Source of the DNA: Pseudomicrostroma phylloplanum
Taxonomy: Eukaryota; Basidiomycota; Exobasidiomycetes; Microstromatales
DNA: 64,000 nt
Reading direction: 5' to 3'
NCBI GenBank assembly: GCA_039545275.1
Contig: BCHS01000001.1
Span: forward strand, 636,853-700,852
The notes under the pieces are model-generated. The model made no database searches. It was not told the origin of the DNA and saw only the letters and a list, made by a program, of their open reading frames with translations. Below are positions 32,922 to 43,995 of the stretch, in pieces. The position numbers and the translations under genes are program-made. Each line of letters begins with the position of its first letter. Positions within the stretch are counted from its first letter, which is position 1.

Positions 32922-34811
32922 TCAGGCCTTAGCCGTACTAGCTTCGCCGTCCTTCCTTGCCAGGGCGAGACCCGCCTGTCTACCAGAGAAGATGCAGCCG
33001 CCCAGGAACGTACCCTCGAGGGAGCTGTGAGGTGAGGAGGGAGATCAGGGAACAACGGTCAGCAAGGTAGACAATAGTAACTTCTCTACACTCTTCTCTG
33101 TTACTCACTTGTAGCCATGCACACCGCCCCCTCCGAAGCCGGCTACCTCACCCGCGGCGTACAGTCCAGGGATGAGCTCGCCGTCGTGTCCCAGCACCTG
33201 GCTGTCGAGGTTAGTCTGGATCCCACCGAGTGTCTTCCTTGTGATGAGATTCATGCGGATCGCGATGAGGGGCCCGAACTTGGGGTCGAGGATCTTGTGC
33301 GGCCTGACACATCGCAGCTCACCCTTGTAGCTCCAGGCGTTTCGGATGACCATGACCTGCGTGTCCTTTGTGTAAGGATGCTCGATCTGCATGTCCCGGT
33401 CGGTCATCTCCTTTTGGATCTGCTCAAGAACGATCTTGGGTCCACGCTGGTCGCGCTCCACGATGCCGTTCATCCCCTCGACGAGCTCCTCCAGATTGTC
33501 GGCGGTGACCCAGTCTTCCCCGTACCGCTGGAAGTTCTTCACCGGCTCGGGACCCCAGATGATCCTGCTGAGTGCGCCCAGGTAGCTCTTGCCCGTCACG
33601 TCGGGGTTTTGTTCCGACCCCGAAAGAGCCAGCTCTTTCTGGGCAATGGACTTGTTGAGGATGAACCAGGTATGGTCGTAGCCAGTCTTGCAGATGTGCT
33701 TGAGCGTGCTGAGCGTGTCTGTGCCAGGGTAGCAGGGTGGTGGGAGTCGCTTGCCCTTGGCATCGATCCAGACGGACGAAGGGCCAGGGATGACTCGAAT
33801 ACCGTGGTTGGGCCAGATGGGGTTCCAATTCTTCAGCCCCTCGGTGTAGTGCCACATGCGGTCCTTGTTGACCGTTCGAGCTCCAGCAGCCTCGGAGATC
33901 TTGATCATGCGACCATCGACGTGAGCGGGCACGCCCACGACAAAGTGCTCGGGCACTCTACCGCTGAAGCGCTCTTTGGGCCACGTTGCCTTGACCAGAT
34001 CGACATTGCCGCCGATGCCTCCAGAAGTCACCACTACGGCACGGCCCTTGAGGGCGAACTGTCCCACAACCGTCCTCGAGGATGGCGCGCCCCTTTCCAC
34101 GTCGTCTGAGTTTTCCAGCACTGATCCAGAAACGCCAGTGACCTGTCCTGCCGAGTCCGTGACAATAGCATCAACTTGGTGTCGGTACCTGAACTCCACC
34201 AGGCCCTTCTTGTGGGCCAATAGTAGTGGCTCTCGGAAGACTCGCACTAGCTCAGGACCAGTACCCCAGGTGAGGTGGAAGCGTGGCACACTATTGCCGT
34301 GTCCACTGGCTACGCCACCTCCCCTCTCTGCCCATCCAACGGCAGGTGTGAAGCCCACGCCAAGGTCGCGCAGGTACTGTCTCTTTTCGCCCGCGGCAAA
34401 GTCCAGATAGGCATCTGCCCACTTCTTGGCCCACACGTCCTCGTCGTCCAGCCTGTCCCATCCAGCAGAGGCGTACCAGTCTCGCTTTGCCAGCTCCAGC
34501 GAGTCGGAGATGCCACAGCGACGTTGCTCGGCCGAGTTGATGAGGAAGATGCCTCCGAGAGACCAGAAGGCTTGGCCACCTAGACAGGCTTCGTTTTCTT
34601 GCTCGATGATGACCACCTTGCGTCCGCTTTTGGTGATCTCGTAGGCCGCCACTAGGCCCGCTAGACCCCCGCCGACGATCAAGACTGCATCCGGGTCGGT
34701 ATTATCGGCAGAGGCTACGGCTGGAGCTGCGTGGCCGTTGGTATGAGGAGCGATGCCAATGCCATTGACGGTGCCATTGCCATTGGTATGGGGATGCGAA
34801 TCGCCGTTCAT
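32922..34811 (-). CDS. FAD-dependent dehydrogenase (fumarate reductase/3-ketosteroid dehydrogenase-like)
   Basis: Flavoprotein oxidoreductase of the FAD-binding_2 type (fumarate reductase, succinate dehydrogenase, KstD). Two exons, complement of 34811-33109 and 33024-32922, give 601 aa. A short Asn/Gly/His-rich start is followed by the dinucleotide-binding fold: VLIVGGGLAGL near 43-53, then VVIIEQ ending in the ribose-binding Glu. GGQAFWSLGGIF, VVVTSGGIGGN and, near the C terminus, GLYAAGEVAGFGGGGVHGYNSLEG match the FAD-contact motifs of this family. The intron falls inside the HGYN motif, and splicing restores it. No signal peptide or membrane segment is seen, so it is probably soluble. The substrate cannot be inferred; steroid dehydrogenation, fumarate or urocanate reduction are all within the family. 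It closely resembles bacterial 'FAD-binding dehydrogenases', so horizontal origin is conceivable but unproven. Confidence 0.88.
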
Positions 34812-35728
34812 GATGCACGTCGTGAGGTGGGGTAGGATCTCTGGCTGCTGGGGATAGATGGGCAGGAGGTGGATAGACTAGGCTACAAGAGAGCTCTGGC
34901 TTGTTCACAGCTCGGTATCTTGACCAGATGGATATAAGAGGCAGCTTCCGCGAGTCCAAGACAGGGGGAGTGGGATAAGGGTATGACACGAGGGCAATGA
35001 AAGAGACAAGACGAGCAGTGCAAGGCAAGGCTAGGTGATGTGGGTGGGTGGGTGTGGGTGTGGGGTTCAGCCTCCCCTGAAGTATTCCCCCGCCCGGCTT
35101 CGGCTAATCGACTCGGCCCCGGGGCGTGACCAGACCAGAATCAGCCACTTCAGTCCAACTCTGCCGCCGCCGGAAGCGCGCCACCGCCGCCACAGCAACC
35201 AAGCAAGCGCGGGGTAAATTCAAAAGCTGAGCCTGCCCGCCCGCCCGGCCGCCACTGTGCCGCCCGAGAGCCGAGAGCCGGGTACTGGGATTCTTCCCAG
35301 CCCGATCGGCGAGGATGCGGGCCAAGAAGCCTGTCTCACTGCAAAGGCTCAAACAAGTATCAGTGAGGTCTTTGATCTTCAATCCTCATTGACGAAAAAG
35401 CGGCTAGCTGCAAAAGCAATGCAATTGTATGTCTGATAGATGTGCTAATGGCGAATGAAAGCAGAAGGAACATGAACTTCGAGATGAGCGTGCGAAAAGG
35501 GTCGAAGATGAGAATGGTCGTGAATGATGCAAGTCGCAAAAGTATGAGGGGAGAAAGGAAACAGAATGGTCCGAATAGGAGACGGGGGGCAAGGGGGATC
35601 TTCGATCGAGGCCGGGAGGGGGTTCGTGGTGTGTCGTGAGTGTAGGGTATATGTTGCGAGCGATTGCTCAGTAAGAAATGAATATCTAGAGGTTTCGATG
35701 CGCCACCTGGAGAGGTGTTTGCACTCTA
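34812..35728. other. Intergenic region upstream of the FAD dehydrogenase
   Basis: About 915 bases with the FAD dehydrogenase promoter and the 3' flank of the next minus-strand gene. It includes GC-rich CGCC/GCCC clusters near 35235-35285 and GTGGGT runs near 35038-35062. No gene recognised. Confidence 0.5.
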
Positions 35729-38464
35729 TCAGAATCTTCGACTCCTCATCTTCTTGATCCTCTGTGCCACTTCCTTCGTCGGCGAGTCGTAGCTGCCGTT
35801 GCGTTCGTGCATCGTCTCGCTAGGAGAGCTCATCGCCCTCGGAGGAATGGCAGAAGCGATGATGCGAGCGCGGGCTTGCGGGTCCATTGACTGCCGTGGT
35901 TGCTCGCGGCTGTCGTTCGAGACCGTCGAGTTGGGACGCGATCGGCCGACAATGCGGCCTTTGCGGCTGCGAGGCGTCGAGGGACGGTTGCCCGAATCGT
36001 TGGGCGAGATGTTCTCGTCATTGTCGCAGCTGGTATCGCTTCCGAGGATAGCAGCGATGCCTTGATGGGGTGAGAAAGATCGGCAGCTCCCTTTCTTCTC
36101 GACGACGTTAACGACCGAGGACCTCTTGGCTTCTTCCTGAGCCTTGACATGAGCAATGAAGGGGTCTTCCTCCTCCTCGTCGGCCTTGCCATGTTTGCCG
36201 ACGAGATTCTGAGAAACAGACCCGAAGCTGACGGTGCTTGATTCCGCAGATGGCGCTGTGGGCGAGCTGGACTCCTTGACGATGGACTCGACTTCCAAGT
36301 CTAGCTCAGGCAGATCAGTCTCCTGCGCGCTCCTGCTAGAGGCTTCGTCCGCTGCAGCCGCCGCCGCGAGATTCTTGATGCTGCGTCCGTGTTTCCGGCC
36401 AGCTCGACGACCCCGTCGCGTCCTCCTGGGCTGAGCAACGTCGTCTGCTGCACCATCCTCGGAGGGGTCCGACTCGGCACCACTGTACGAGCCATCACGA
36501 GAAGACCCTCGACCCTCCTTCCTTCTTGGTACCCGGCCACGGCTGCGTCCCCGCCCGGAGACGGCTGAGACGAGTGCGTCGAAGTTGCGAAGCTGGTCCG
36601 GCAGAAATCCTTCAGAGATGAGCATACGGCCTTCGATGGAGGTGGGAGGTGAGAAAGTGCGAGCGTCAAACTCCTTTCCCTCCAGCTTGACCACCTGCGG
36701 CGAGTGCACTCCGGAAGGTGAGGTCAGAGTCAAGACGGGAGGTCCGCGCGGTCGCTCCGGGGAGTCTTGCGGCTCGGCCTCTGCCTCTCCCGGGAGTACG
36801 TCCCGATAGGTCGTCGTGGCTCGCTGGTCTCTGAGTAGCGAGGCGATGCTACCGTCACTGGGGAAGGATGGCAGAGCTGGCACAGGTGGGGCCTGTTGCT
36901 CGCCTACTTTCGGCGCCCTCTGGCCAATCGTGCTATGTCTCGTCTTCATCGCCGGCTTCTTCTTCGGGTTCAGGGCACTCCGCAGAGCCTCAACCGACTT
37001 TGCATGTCGCAGGCCTCGAGCCTCCGGTCCCTTGAAGCACTCCGAGTTTCGAGGGGCTACAGCGGCCTCAGAGCTGACGACAGGTCCTGCCGCAGAAGCA
37101 AAGAGCTCCTTCGAGACCACGACCTGAGCTGGGGCGGCTGACTTCAGCCTGAGCCTAGGTGGTGAGTCGACATCATCACTAGCCTCGTTGTCGAAGCCAA
37201 CAGCCAGATCGGTAGGCCCTTTCACTGCCACAAGTGATCGCCGCCATTCCTCGATCGCAGCACTCTTCACCCCCATTCTCGCAAAACCGAGATCGATTGT
37301 ATCGACATCCGGCACAGCGTCATTTACGGAGCCGCTGCCGCTGCGTGAGCTTGTCCTGCTTGCTGAATTCCGGAGCGAGCTCAGAGCTGCAGCACCTCCG
37401 TCACAAGCTGAGATGCCGACGCCGACCGAAGCAGCGTGGCCGCCTCCTCGCAAGTTGCCGAGCGAAGTCTTGGCGACCAGACGAGGCGGACTTGAGGAAG
37501 TCAAGCTAGGGTTTGCAGTAGCAGCGCTCTTGTAGCTCCTGCTGCCTTTCCAAAGGCTGATCGTTGAGGACTTCGTGGCCAACTTCCTCCTACCCTGGGT
37601 GCGAGGAGGCGACGACAATGAGCGCTCGAACTTGGGAGGGCTTGTGATGACGGTGGCAGTCTTTCCGCGAGGTGTACTGTCCATGTCGGATGGCGGTGCA
37701 GCAGTCTCTAGCTTCGCAAGGGATGCAGGCGGTGCAGGTGTGATACCGTTGCCAGCCTTCCAGAAGCCTGAAAACCAGCTCGAGCTAGCTGAGGGTGCCC
37801 TGTCTCTTTCACTCTTGCCATCATCGGCAGTCACAACCGCGCCTGAGGGAGCAGTGCGTCTGCTCCCATCCTGCTGTGCCAGACTCGATCTTGCCGTGAT
37901 CTCCATGTGAAGCTCAGAGGGAGCCTTGCCGCCAAGGCGACGGGTCGTGACTATCGGGCTTCCATTTGAATCAAGGGTACCATTCGAGTCCCTCCTCGAC
38001 TTGGTGATGTCCACCAGTCTCTTCGGTTGTGGAGTGACGATACGAGTGTCCTTGTACCCTGCCTGCTCGAGCAGATCCTGTAGGCTGTCAAAATGGTTCG
38101 CGTCCGGCTGATCTGCCCTGATTGTGTGATCCTCCTCGCCAAGAGGGGGACTCATGGGGGCCTCTGATCGATTTGACTGTCTCAGGGCTTGTGTACTGGG
38201 TCGCCGTGGGAAAGCATGTTGTGGTGCCTCGTAGCTGCTGCTCGAGGGGACTGCGGAGCGCGAAGCTGTGGTATGGGTATAAACAGAGGAGGATGAGCAG
38301 TGACTAGGAGTGCCATTCGGAGACTGTGAAGGAGAGCAAGTGGAATTGCTTGCCAAGGTTCAGTAAGCAACTCTGCAGCCCTCGAAGAGAACGCCTGTCG
38401 CCCTGTAGAGCGACATTTGCGCCTGACTCACTGTGTCCGCCAGAGCTTTCCTGTCCATTGCCAT
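35729..38464 (-). CDS. Unrecognised Ser/Arg-rich, probably disordered protein
   Basis: I do not recognise this family. Two exons, complement of 38464-38432 and 38323-35729, give 875 aa; a tiny first exon encodes MAMDRKALADT and a 108-base intron follows. The longer upstream frame starts with a non-ATG codon, so the ATG at 38464 is preferred. Most of the protein is Ser/Pro/Ala-rich low complexity. Short ordered-looking islands are SLQDLLEQAGYKDTRIVTPQ near the N terminus, DTIDLGFARMGVKSAAIEEWRRSL in the middle, ALVSAVSGRGRSRGRVPRRKEGRG with basic runs, and a C-terminal helix EVAQRIKKMRSRRF. The islands suggest conserved binding motifs or phosphorylation sites in a regulatory or cytoskeletal protein, but no function is claimed. 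Long length without stops and sensible splice sites support it as a gene. Confidence 0.65.
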
Positions 38465-39330
38465 CTTGCTATCAAGCTGCCAAGAGGGCTGTCTGCGATA
38501 TGAGAGAGAAGGAGATCGAGAACGGGGTGCGTCTGTTGCGGGTACGGTGGCCTTGGAGGCAAGGCGTAGCGGTCTCCGTCTGATGCTAGATGTTGAGCTG
38601 CAGGTACGATTGCGAAATTGCAATTGCGGTGTCTCGCCTTTGATTGCTTCCTCTGTGTGTGAGGCGTAGCTGCTAGGGATGCTAGAGGAGCGTTCAGTCC
38701 CCGTTGTCTCGTGGATGTCGTCAAAGACTGAAGAGAAAGATGCTGAAGGGCAACGAGGACTAATTTGCGAGAGGTGAAAGGGCTCCAGCTTGACGATGCT
38801 CCCTGGACTGGAGCAATCAGGAGGATCAATGTCAGGGGCAGGGGTGCAGTTGATTGATGTAGATTATGGGGAAGCAAGATGAGGCGGCGGAAAGATAGGA
38901 GTCGTGCCTGAGGGTATATGATTGTAAACTTGCGGCAGCAACAGGGGAAGGGAGTATGTACTTGAAAGATGATGGTGTGATGTAGTGAAAAGAGTCCAGG
39001 GTGTATGCCTGAGATGTGAGAGTGTGACAGGCGGAGCGGAGTGGCAGGCGAGGCGAGGCGAGTGGAAGCGTGATGCAACAGAGAGCAACACCACCCAACA
39101 CGGACAAAGAAGCAAAAGCCACATTCCGACGACGCGCCTCAAACGTGCAGCCACACACACGCACAACGCCGGCGGCCTCCCGCCCTCGCTCCGATCCGTC
39201 CAGCCCAGTCAGCCTAGCGCCGCATCGTAGATCGTCTTCTTCACGGCCATGAGAGGCACTAGGATGACTTGCGAGGTAGCGGGAGTGTTATTGCGCGGAA
39301 ATCACCCTAGACCCTAGCCAGCACTTCGTC
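38465..39330. other. Intergenic region, Ser-rich gene/GNAT gene
   Basis: About 865 bases. A 216-codon minus-strand frame (38428-39078) overlaps the first exon of the Ser-rich gene in another frame and has His/Leu/Ser-rich content typical of translated leader sequence. I treat the stretch as promoter, leader and 3' flank. Confidence 0.5.
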
Positions 39331-40120
39331 CTATCGCATCGCCTGTGGAGTCCACCTCATGATACTGAATCTGCCAGGCAGCGCTAGACCTTGAGGGCGC
39401 CATGTCTCCAGCTCTTCATCGGGCACCCTCTCCATGCCATGCTTCAAGTAGAAGGGCTCAGCAGATACCGTTGGAGCCGTGACGAGGAACGTCCGTCTGT
39501 TACTTCCGCCATCGGCAAAGACTTGCCGGAGAAGGGCACTTCCTGCTCCGGTGCGACGAGCCGCTTCCGTTACGACGAGGTAGACGAGCTCTAGGAGACA
39601 GAACAGGCAAGTCTAGACGATTAGCTGAGGATGCTCTCCTACGTTTCTACGGTTTCCTCTTCTCTTGCTCACCTTGATAAGCTTCATCGCCCGTCTGCGA
39701 TATGGCCCTCTTCTTGGCCGTGCCAAATGCCCCTTGCAATGCCGCCTTCCACGTGGGACTGACGTCTTCCTTTGGCGGTTGAGGCTTGCGTACCAGACTC
39801 GCCCACTCGTCCTCTGGATCATCCTTGGAGGAGACGACGGTGCAAGCGAGGCCGAGAATCTCGCCGTCCTTCTGCCGCTTGGCCACATACGCCCTGAACG
39901 GCTTGCCTAGTCCGTCGAGCTTGATGTACCTTCCGATTTGCTCCTTGCGAAAATTGACAATGGCAGGCGTGATTCCATTAGGAAAGAATTCAGATCCAAA
40001 GTCGGTACCGAAAGTGATAGCGAGGAGATGAGCGGCTTGCTGCACCTCCGGACAGTCGGCCGAAGTCAATCTCTCGAGGATGACTGCAGGCGCAGCAGAA
40101 GAGGTTTGAACGGCAGACAT
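39331..40120 (-). CDS. GNAT-family N-acetyltransferase
   Basis: Acetyl-CoA-dependent acetyltransferase of the Gcn5-related superfamily; the acceptor cannot be told from sequence. Two exons, complement of 40120-39673 and 39590-39331, give 235 aa. The first exon carries an N-terminal helical part (DCPEVQQAAHLLAITFG) and strands ending in LGLACTVVSS. The join rebuilds ELVYLVVTEAARRTGAGSALL, where R-R-T-G-A-G is the acetyl-CoA pyrophosphate-binding loop. The C-terminal FYLKHGMERVPDEEL is the usual last strand-helix pair. Compared with small GNATs it has an insert of about 50 Lys/Pro/Gln-rich residues before the acetyl-CoA motif. The ATG at 40120 is preferred over 40192 because the extra residues show no conservation-like pattern. 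Divergent from DTD1. Confidence 0.8.
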
Positions 40121-40485
40121 TGCTGCTGTGGTGATGCTGTGTCGGCCGTACGGTCGCGATGCTATCACAAAGCTCCAAGGATTCCCACTCAAGAGGACTG
40201 ACCACTGATAGACATGACTCGATCGACTTTGGATATCGTGACTCGACTAGAAAGCTCAACGACTATGCTCTGTTCCGATTCGCAGCAATGCAGCGATTGG
40301 ACGGAAGTGGAGACGATCTGACTCCTTCGGTCCGAGTCAGCCGAGTGAGCCGAAAGCGGGGAAGCGCCGGCGGAAAGAGGAAGAAGGAAGAAGTGGTGCG
40401 AAGCTGAACCTCCCTTCCTTGAGTTGATAGATACTGATAGCTCCATCAATAAGAACCAAGGAGACACTGACGGTAAGAGGCAGAA
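40121..40485. promoter_or_regulatory. Divergent promoter region, GNAT/DTD1
   Basis: 365 bases between two divergent start codons. Both promoters should lie here. A cluster of TCGACT/GACTCGA-like words occurs at 40208-40260, but I cannot assign a factor. Confidence 0.45.
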
Positions 40486-41367
40486 ATGAAAGCGGTACTG
40501 CAGAGAGTCAAGGGCGCTTGTGTGCATGGTGAGTCGAGGGGACCGCATATCAGCACGCTATTCCTGATACACGGACTTACAAGCCTGCCTCTTTCCTCCA
40601 GTCGATGGGAAGCTCGTGTCCAGTATCGGACCGGGCATCGTGGCACTCATCGGCATCGGCACAGACGACACCATGGACGAAGTGGTACCGCTTGCCAACA
40701 AGATCCTCAGTCTGAAGGTGAGTCGGCGCCTGCGGATAAGTGACCCCCGGGCCTCAGCAATGTCTCATTACAATTACTGATAAGCTTCTGTTCGGCAAAA
40801 TTCGCAGCTCTGGAACGAGGGACAGAAGGCTCCGCAGATCGTCACACCCTCCCAATACCCCTCATCTACAGGAAGTTCTGCCCCACAAGCGGCATCCACG
40901 GACGCTGCAGTGGCGGACTCACCAGTTGGGAATCCGGCTGCATCGAGTCGCAAAGAGGAGGTATGGGGCGGTAAGCCGTGGAAGTCGAGCGTGGTGGAGC
41001 TAGGAGGGGAAATCCTTTGTGGTGAGCAAGACACGCACGCAAACATTGGCTCAGCAAGGGCAGTCTTCATGCAGCTTCCTAATCTCACGTCTGCTCCCTC
41101 CCTCCCCTTGTCACTCCTTCCCACTCATCAGTCTCCCAATTCACCCTCCACGCCCGTACAGCCAAGGGCACCAAGCCCGACTTCCACAAGTCTATGGGGG
41201 GCAGCTCTGCCCTACCCATCTACCAGGCTCTCCTCTCCCGGCTCGGTCAGGTGTACGATGCAGGCAGAATCAAGGACGGCGCATTTGGAGAGATGATGGA
41301 CGTGACGTTGACCAATGATGGACCTGTGACGCTCATTGTGGATACTAGGGACTCGCGGTCAGGGTAG
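40486..41367 (+). CDS. DTD1: D-aminoacyl-tRNA deacylase (Dtd1)
   Basis: Proofreading enzyme that removes D-amino acids and glycine wrongly attached to tRNA. Four exons, 40486-40528, 40602-40717, 40808-41021 and 41132-41367, give 202 aa. The N terminus MKAVLQRVKGACV, then GKLVSSIGPGIVALIGI, is diagnostic. The catalytic -SQFTL- motif (here VSQFTLHA, followed by GTKPDFHKSM) and the cross-subunit -GPVT- motif (NDGPVTLIVDTR) are both present. An insert of about 50 Ser/Ala/Pro-rich residues sits between LWNEGQKAP and WKSSVVE and makes the protein longer than the usual ~150 aa. It is encoded within the third exon in frame and not flanked by splice-like signals, so it appears to be real protein. All introns restore frame. 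Convergent with ASK1, about 106 bases apart. Confidence 0.94.
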
Positions 41368-41473
41368 ATGTGCGCAGAGGTGGTAATGGTGACAGTATTT
41401 GAAGAAGGCAACGACAATAGACAAACAATCGCTTCTTCCTCCCTGTCTGACGCATTCAAGTAATTCCGTCGCT

Positions 41474-43743
41474 TCACTTCCACGGCGTGGGACTAGGGGC
41501 GCTATACGTCAGATCCTTCTCATCGTCCAGCAGCTTGCCACCCTGAACCGTGTCTTCCACCTGCCCAATCATCTTAAAGTCACCGCCTCCAGCTCCCGCA
41601 CCACCAGGTCCGCCGCGGGTGGAGAGCTTGCCCACGCCAAAGAGGGTATCGTTATCCATACTGGCCCCGCCGCCACCATGGTGGCCTCCGCTGGCATTGC
41701 TAGAGGAGGACCAGCCGGACCGAGAGAAGGAAGAGGTGGTTGTGCTGTTCGTCGTACTGAAGGTGGAGAGATTCTTGGAGACGCTCGATTGAACGCTGCC
41801 GGCGGGGCGCGCTTCGTCGTCGTCTGATTCATCCGAGAGTGAGTCATCGTCGTCTTCCGAGTCGTCCTGCCGGAGGTAAACACGCGAGGGACGCAATCAG
41901 ATGTCTGTACAAGCCTCTCGTTGGTTGCCATGTACCCGTCACTCTACTTACCTCGTCCTCATCTGCTCTACTGTGAGCAGAAGCAAACGATCCTGAAGGA
42001 CCTGCTCGCAACTGATTCGAATCATCTCCACCGTCCTCTCCGCCCTCTTCACCCTCATCAAACAACCTAGCAGCTCTGTGTCCCGAAGCAGCGGCAGAGC
42101 TTGCCGCGCTCCCCGGAATGCCGGCAGCAGAGACTCCTGCGGGGGTCTTGTCCGTCTTGAAGGTCTTCGTCAGAGTCGGTGGTGTGGGCATCGAGTCTCT
42201 CCTCTTCTGTGGGCCCGCGGGACCTTTCTTAAGAGGCGAGGCCACGACTGAGTTGCTAGCCGTCACCCCGGTCTTGCCCGCCCTCAGATAAGCAGCCGGA
42301 CTTGCTGCGTTGCCAGCAGTCGCTTGCTGCTGCTGCAAGAGCTTCTGCCTATCCCTGGCCACTGTAGACGGTCCCTCACACGTCCTCAATACATCAGCTA
42401 CGATATGTCTGGCAGCTTCTTTCGCCGGTGTCTTGTCGTAGCGGCTCCTGGCTACCGAGAATTGCATAGTGACAGGCGGAGACATTCCAGGCGGCAGAGC
42501 AATGTCATCATCGCTGTCATCATACCAGGCCTTGTGAGGGTTCCGCTGCGGTGTACTGACTCCAGCATTAGCCTTCTTGCTGCTCACTCCACCCTTTGAC
42601 CGAGACTTGTTCGTTGCAAGGGGAGTTTCGCGCAGATCTGCAATGCCATTCCATTTGGAGGGTCCGGCGCCGTTCGGTTGGAACGGATTGCGCTTGGGTT
42701 CGCCTGGCCCCGGCGTGCGTTGCTTAGTGTCTGCCTTCTTCTGCTCGGCATTGAGCACCTTGTTCAATAGTTTGGGTGTCCCATGATGGAGCTTGGCTGG
42801 ACTACGGAACACAGAGGGAGCGGCGGACTTGCCTTTGCTGATAGCCAGCCCTTTGGCAGTCTCTGTAAGGCCGTTCACGTCAGCGCCGCCCCCCTCCACT
42901 GTGCCAGTCTCCAGCAACGCCCTCTCCCTCGCATCTTTGTTAGCTCTATGCTGGGCCAAGCGGTTTTCAGCTCTGCTGAGAGTGCTGTCGGCAGGCTCTG
43001 TTGCCATCTCCCTCTTGAGTCGATCAAATACCGAGTCGACAGAGGCCCATGATGCTTCTGGGTCCTGGTGAGGGGCTGGGCTGGCTCGTGCATTGCGTCC
43101 GTTGCGGTAGAGATCGTCTTCGTTGAAGCTGTCATCTGCCTGAGAGTCATTCGTGCGGCGCCCCTTGTTTGCTCCACCTGTTCCTCTTGGCAAGGGGCTC
43201 CCGTCCTGGCTAATGGACTGATCATATCCTGGTGAGTCTTCACGAGTAGACCCAGAGTTATCGCCATAGCCGGACTGGTCATTGGCATCGTACCCTTGCG
43301 ATGTTTCTCCTTCCTCTGAGCGTTTCAATGGCACTTGTGCAGCAGTGATGAAGAAGTCTTGCCAGAACTGTGATGATGTGATGTAGGGAGGAGCATCCAC
43401 CTCTTTCATTAGCATGCACGGAGCAACTTCTGGTGCATGGGCCATCCCGGTCCACTAGCCCTCATTGACGCGTGGTACGGTTCTGACTCACCTTTGCGCT
43501 TTGCCAAGTCTTGACGCTGTGCTGACCATACACTTTGACTGCGGGCAGTAGCTGTGCGGTGACCAGCTGATGGGCTCTAGCGAAGTTTGCGTCGATCTCC
43601 TGCAGGGTGGATGTGATTGCAAGGTCGAGCTGCATGAGCTGATCCGAGACGGACAGTGTCCCACTGTCGTGGGCATTGCTTGCAGTGCTGGAGCCTGGAT
43701 GATAGGCCGAAGATGGTCCCAGTGTGGCTCGTGAGCTGGCCAT
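41474..43743 (-). CDS. ASK1: DASH/Dam1 complex subunit Ask1
   Basis: Outer kinetochore protein of the fungal DASH ring that couples kinetochores to spindle microtubules; in yeast it is a target of Cdk1 and Aurora B. Three exons, complement of 43743-43492, 43367-41952 and 41866-41474, give 686 aa. The conserved Ask1 domain is the N-terminal ~110 residues: DQLMQLDLAITSTLQEIDAN, FARAHQLVTAQLLPAVKVYG, HSVKTWQSAK, then across the first intron FWQDFFITAAQVPL. The rest is disordered, with many S/T-P sites (for example SPAKLHHGTP, SPPVTM, TPPTLTK) and acidic patches. This is more than twice the length of S. cerevisiae Ask1 (292 aa). The join at the first intron rebuilds a continuous family motif, which confirms the model. 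It is divergent from the condensin gene across 252 bases. Confidence 0.92.
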
Positions 43744-43995
43744 GGCTGGAATGGGGAATGTCTGTTCTTTGAGTGTGATAGTGAGAAGGTGATGGTGGGA
43801 GTTGGGTAGAAGAGGCTCGGCGACGGAAGGGGGGTCGCGTCGAGGAAGCGTCGGGCGCACCACGGACGTCGGAGCTGAGCCTCTGCGCGCTGCACGTCAA
43901 AACACACACACGCGGGGACACGGAAAGAGAGGCAGAGGCAGAGCAACAGGCGCGTCTGGGCGGGGGTGTGTGTCTGTGTGTGTGCATCTCTGTGT
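43744..43995. promoter_or_regulatory. Shared promoter region, ASK1/YCG1
   Basis: 252 bases separate divergent start codons of two mitotic chromosome genes. CA-rich and GT-rich runs (about 43900-43915 and 43965-43985) lie inside. I see no clear MCB or forkhead-type element. Confidence 0.5.

Noticed and set aside
33117..34109. 330-codon plus-strand frame opposite the FAD dehydrogenase
   Set aside because: Antisense shadow of a GC-rich conserved coding region; no recognisable motif.
38428..39078. 216-codon minus-strand frame upstream of the Ser-rich gene
   Set aside because: Overlaps the preferred first exon in another frame and has leader-like His/Leu/Ser composition.
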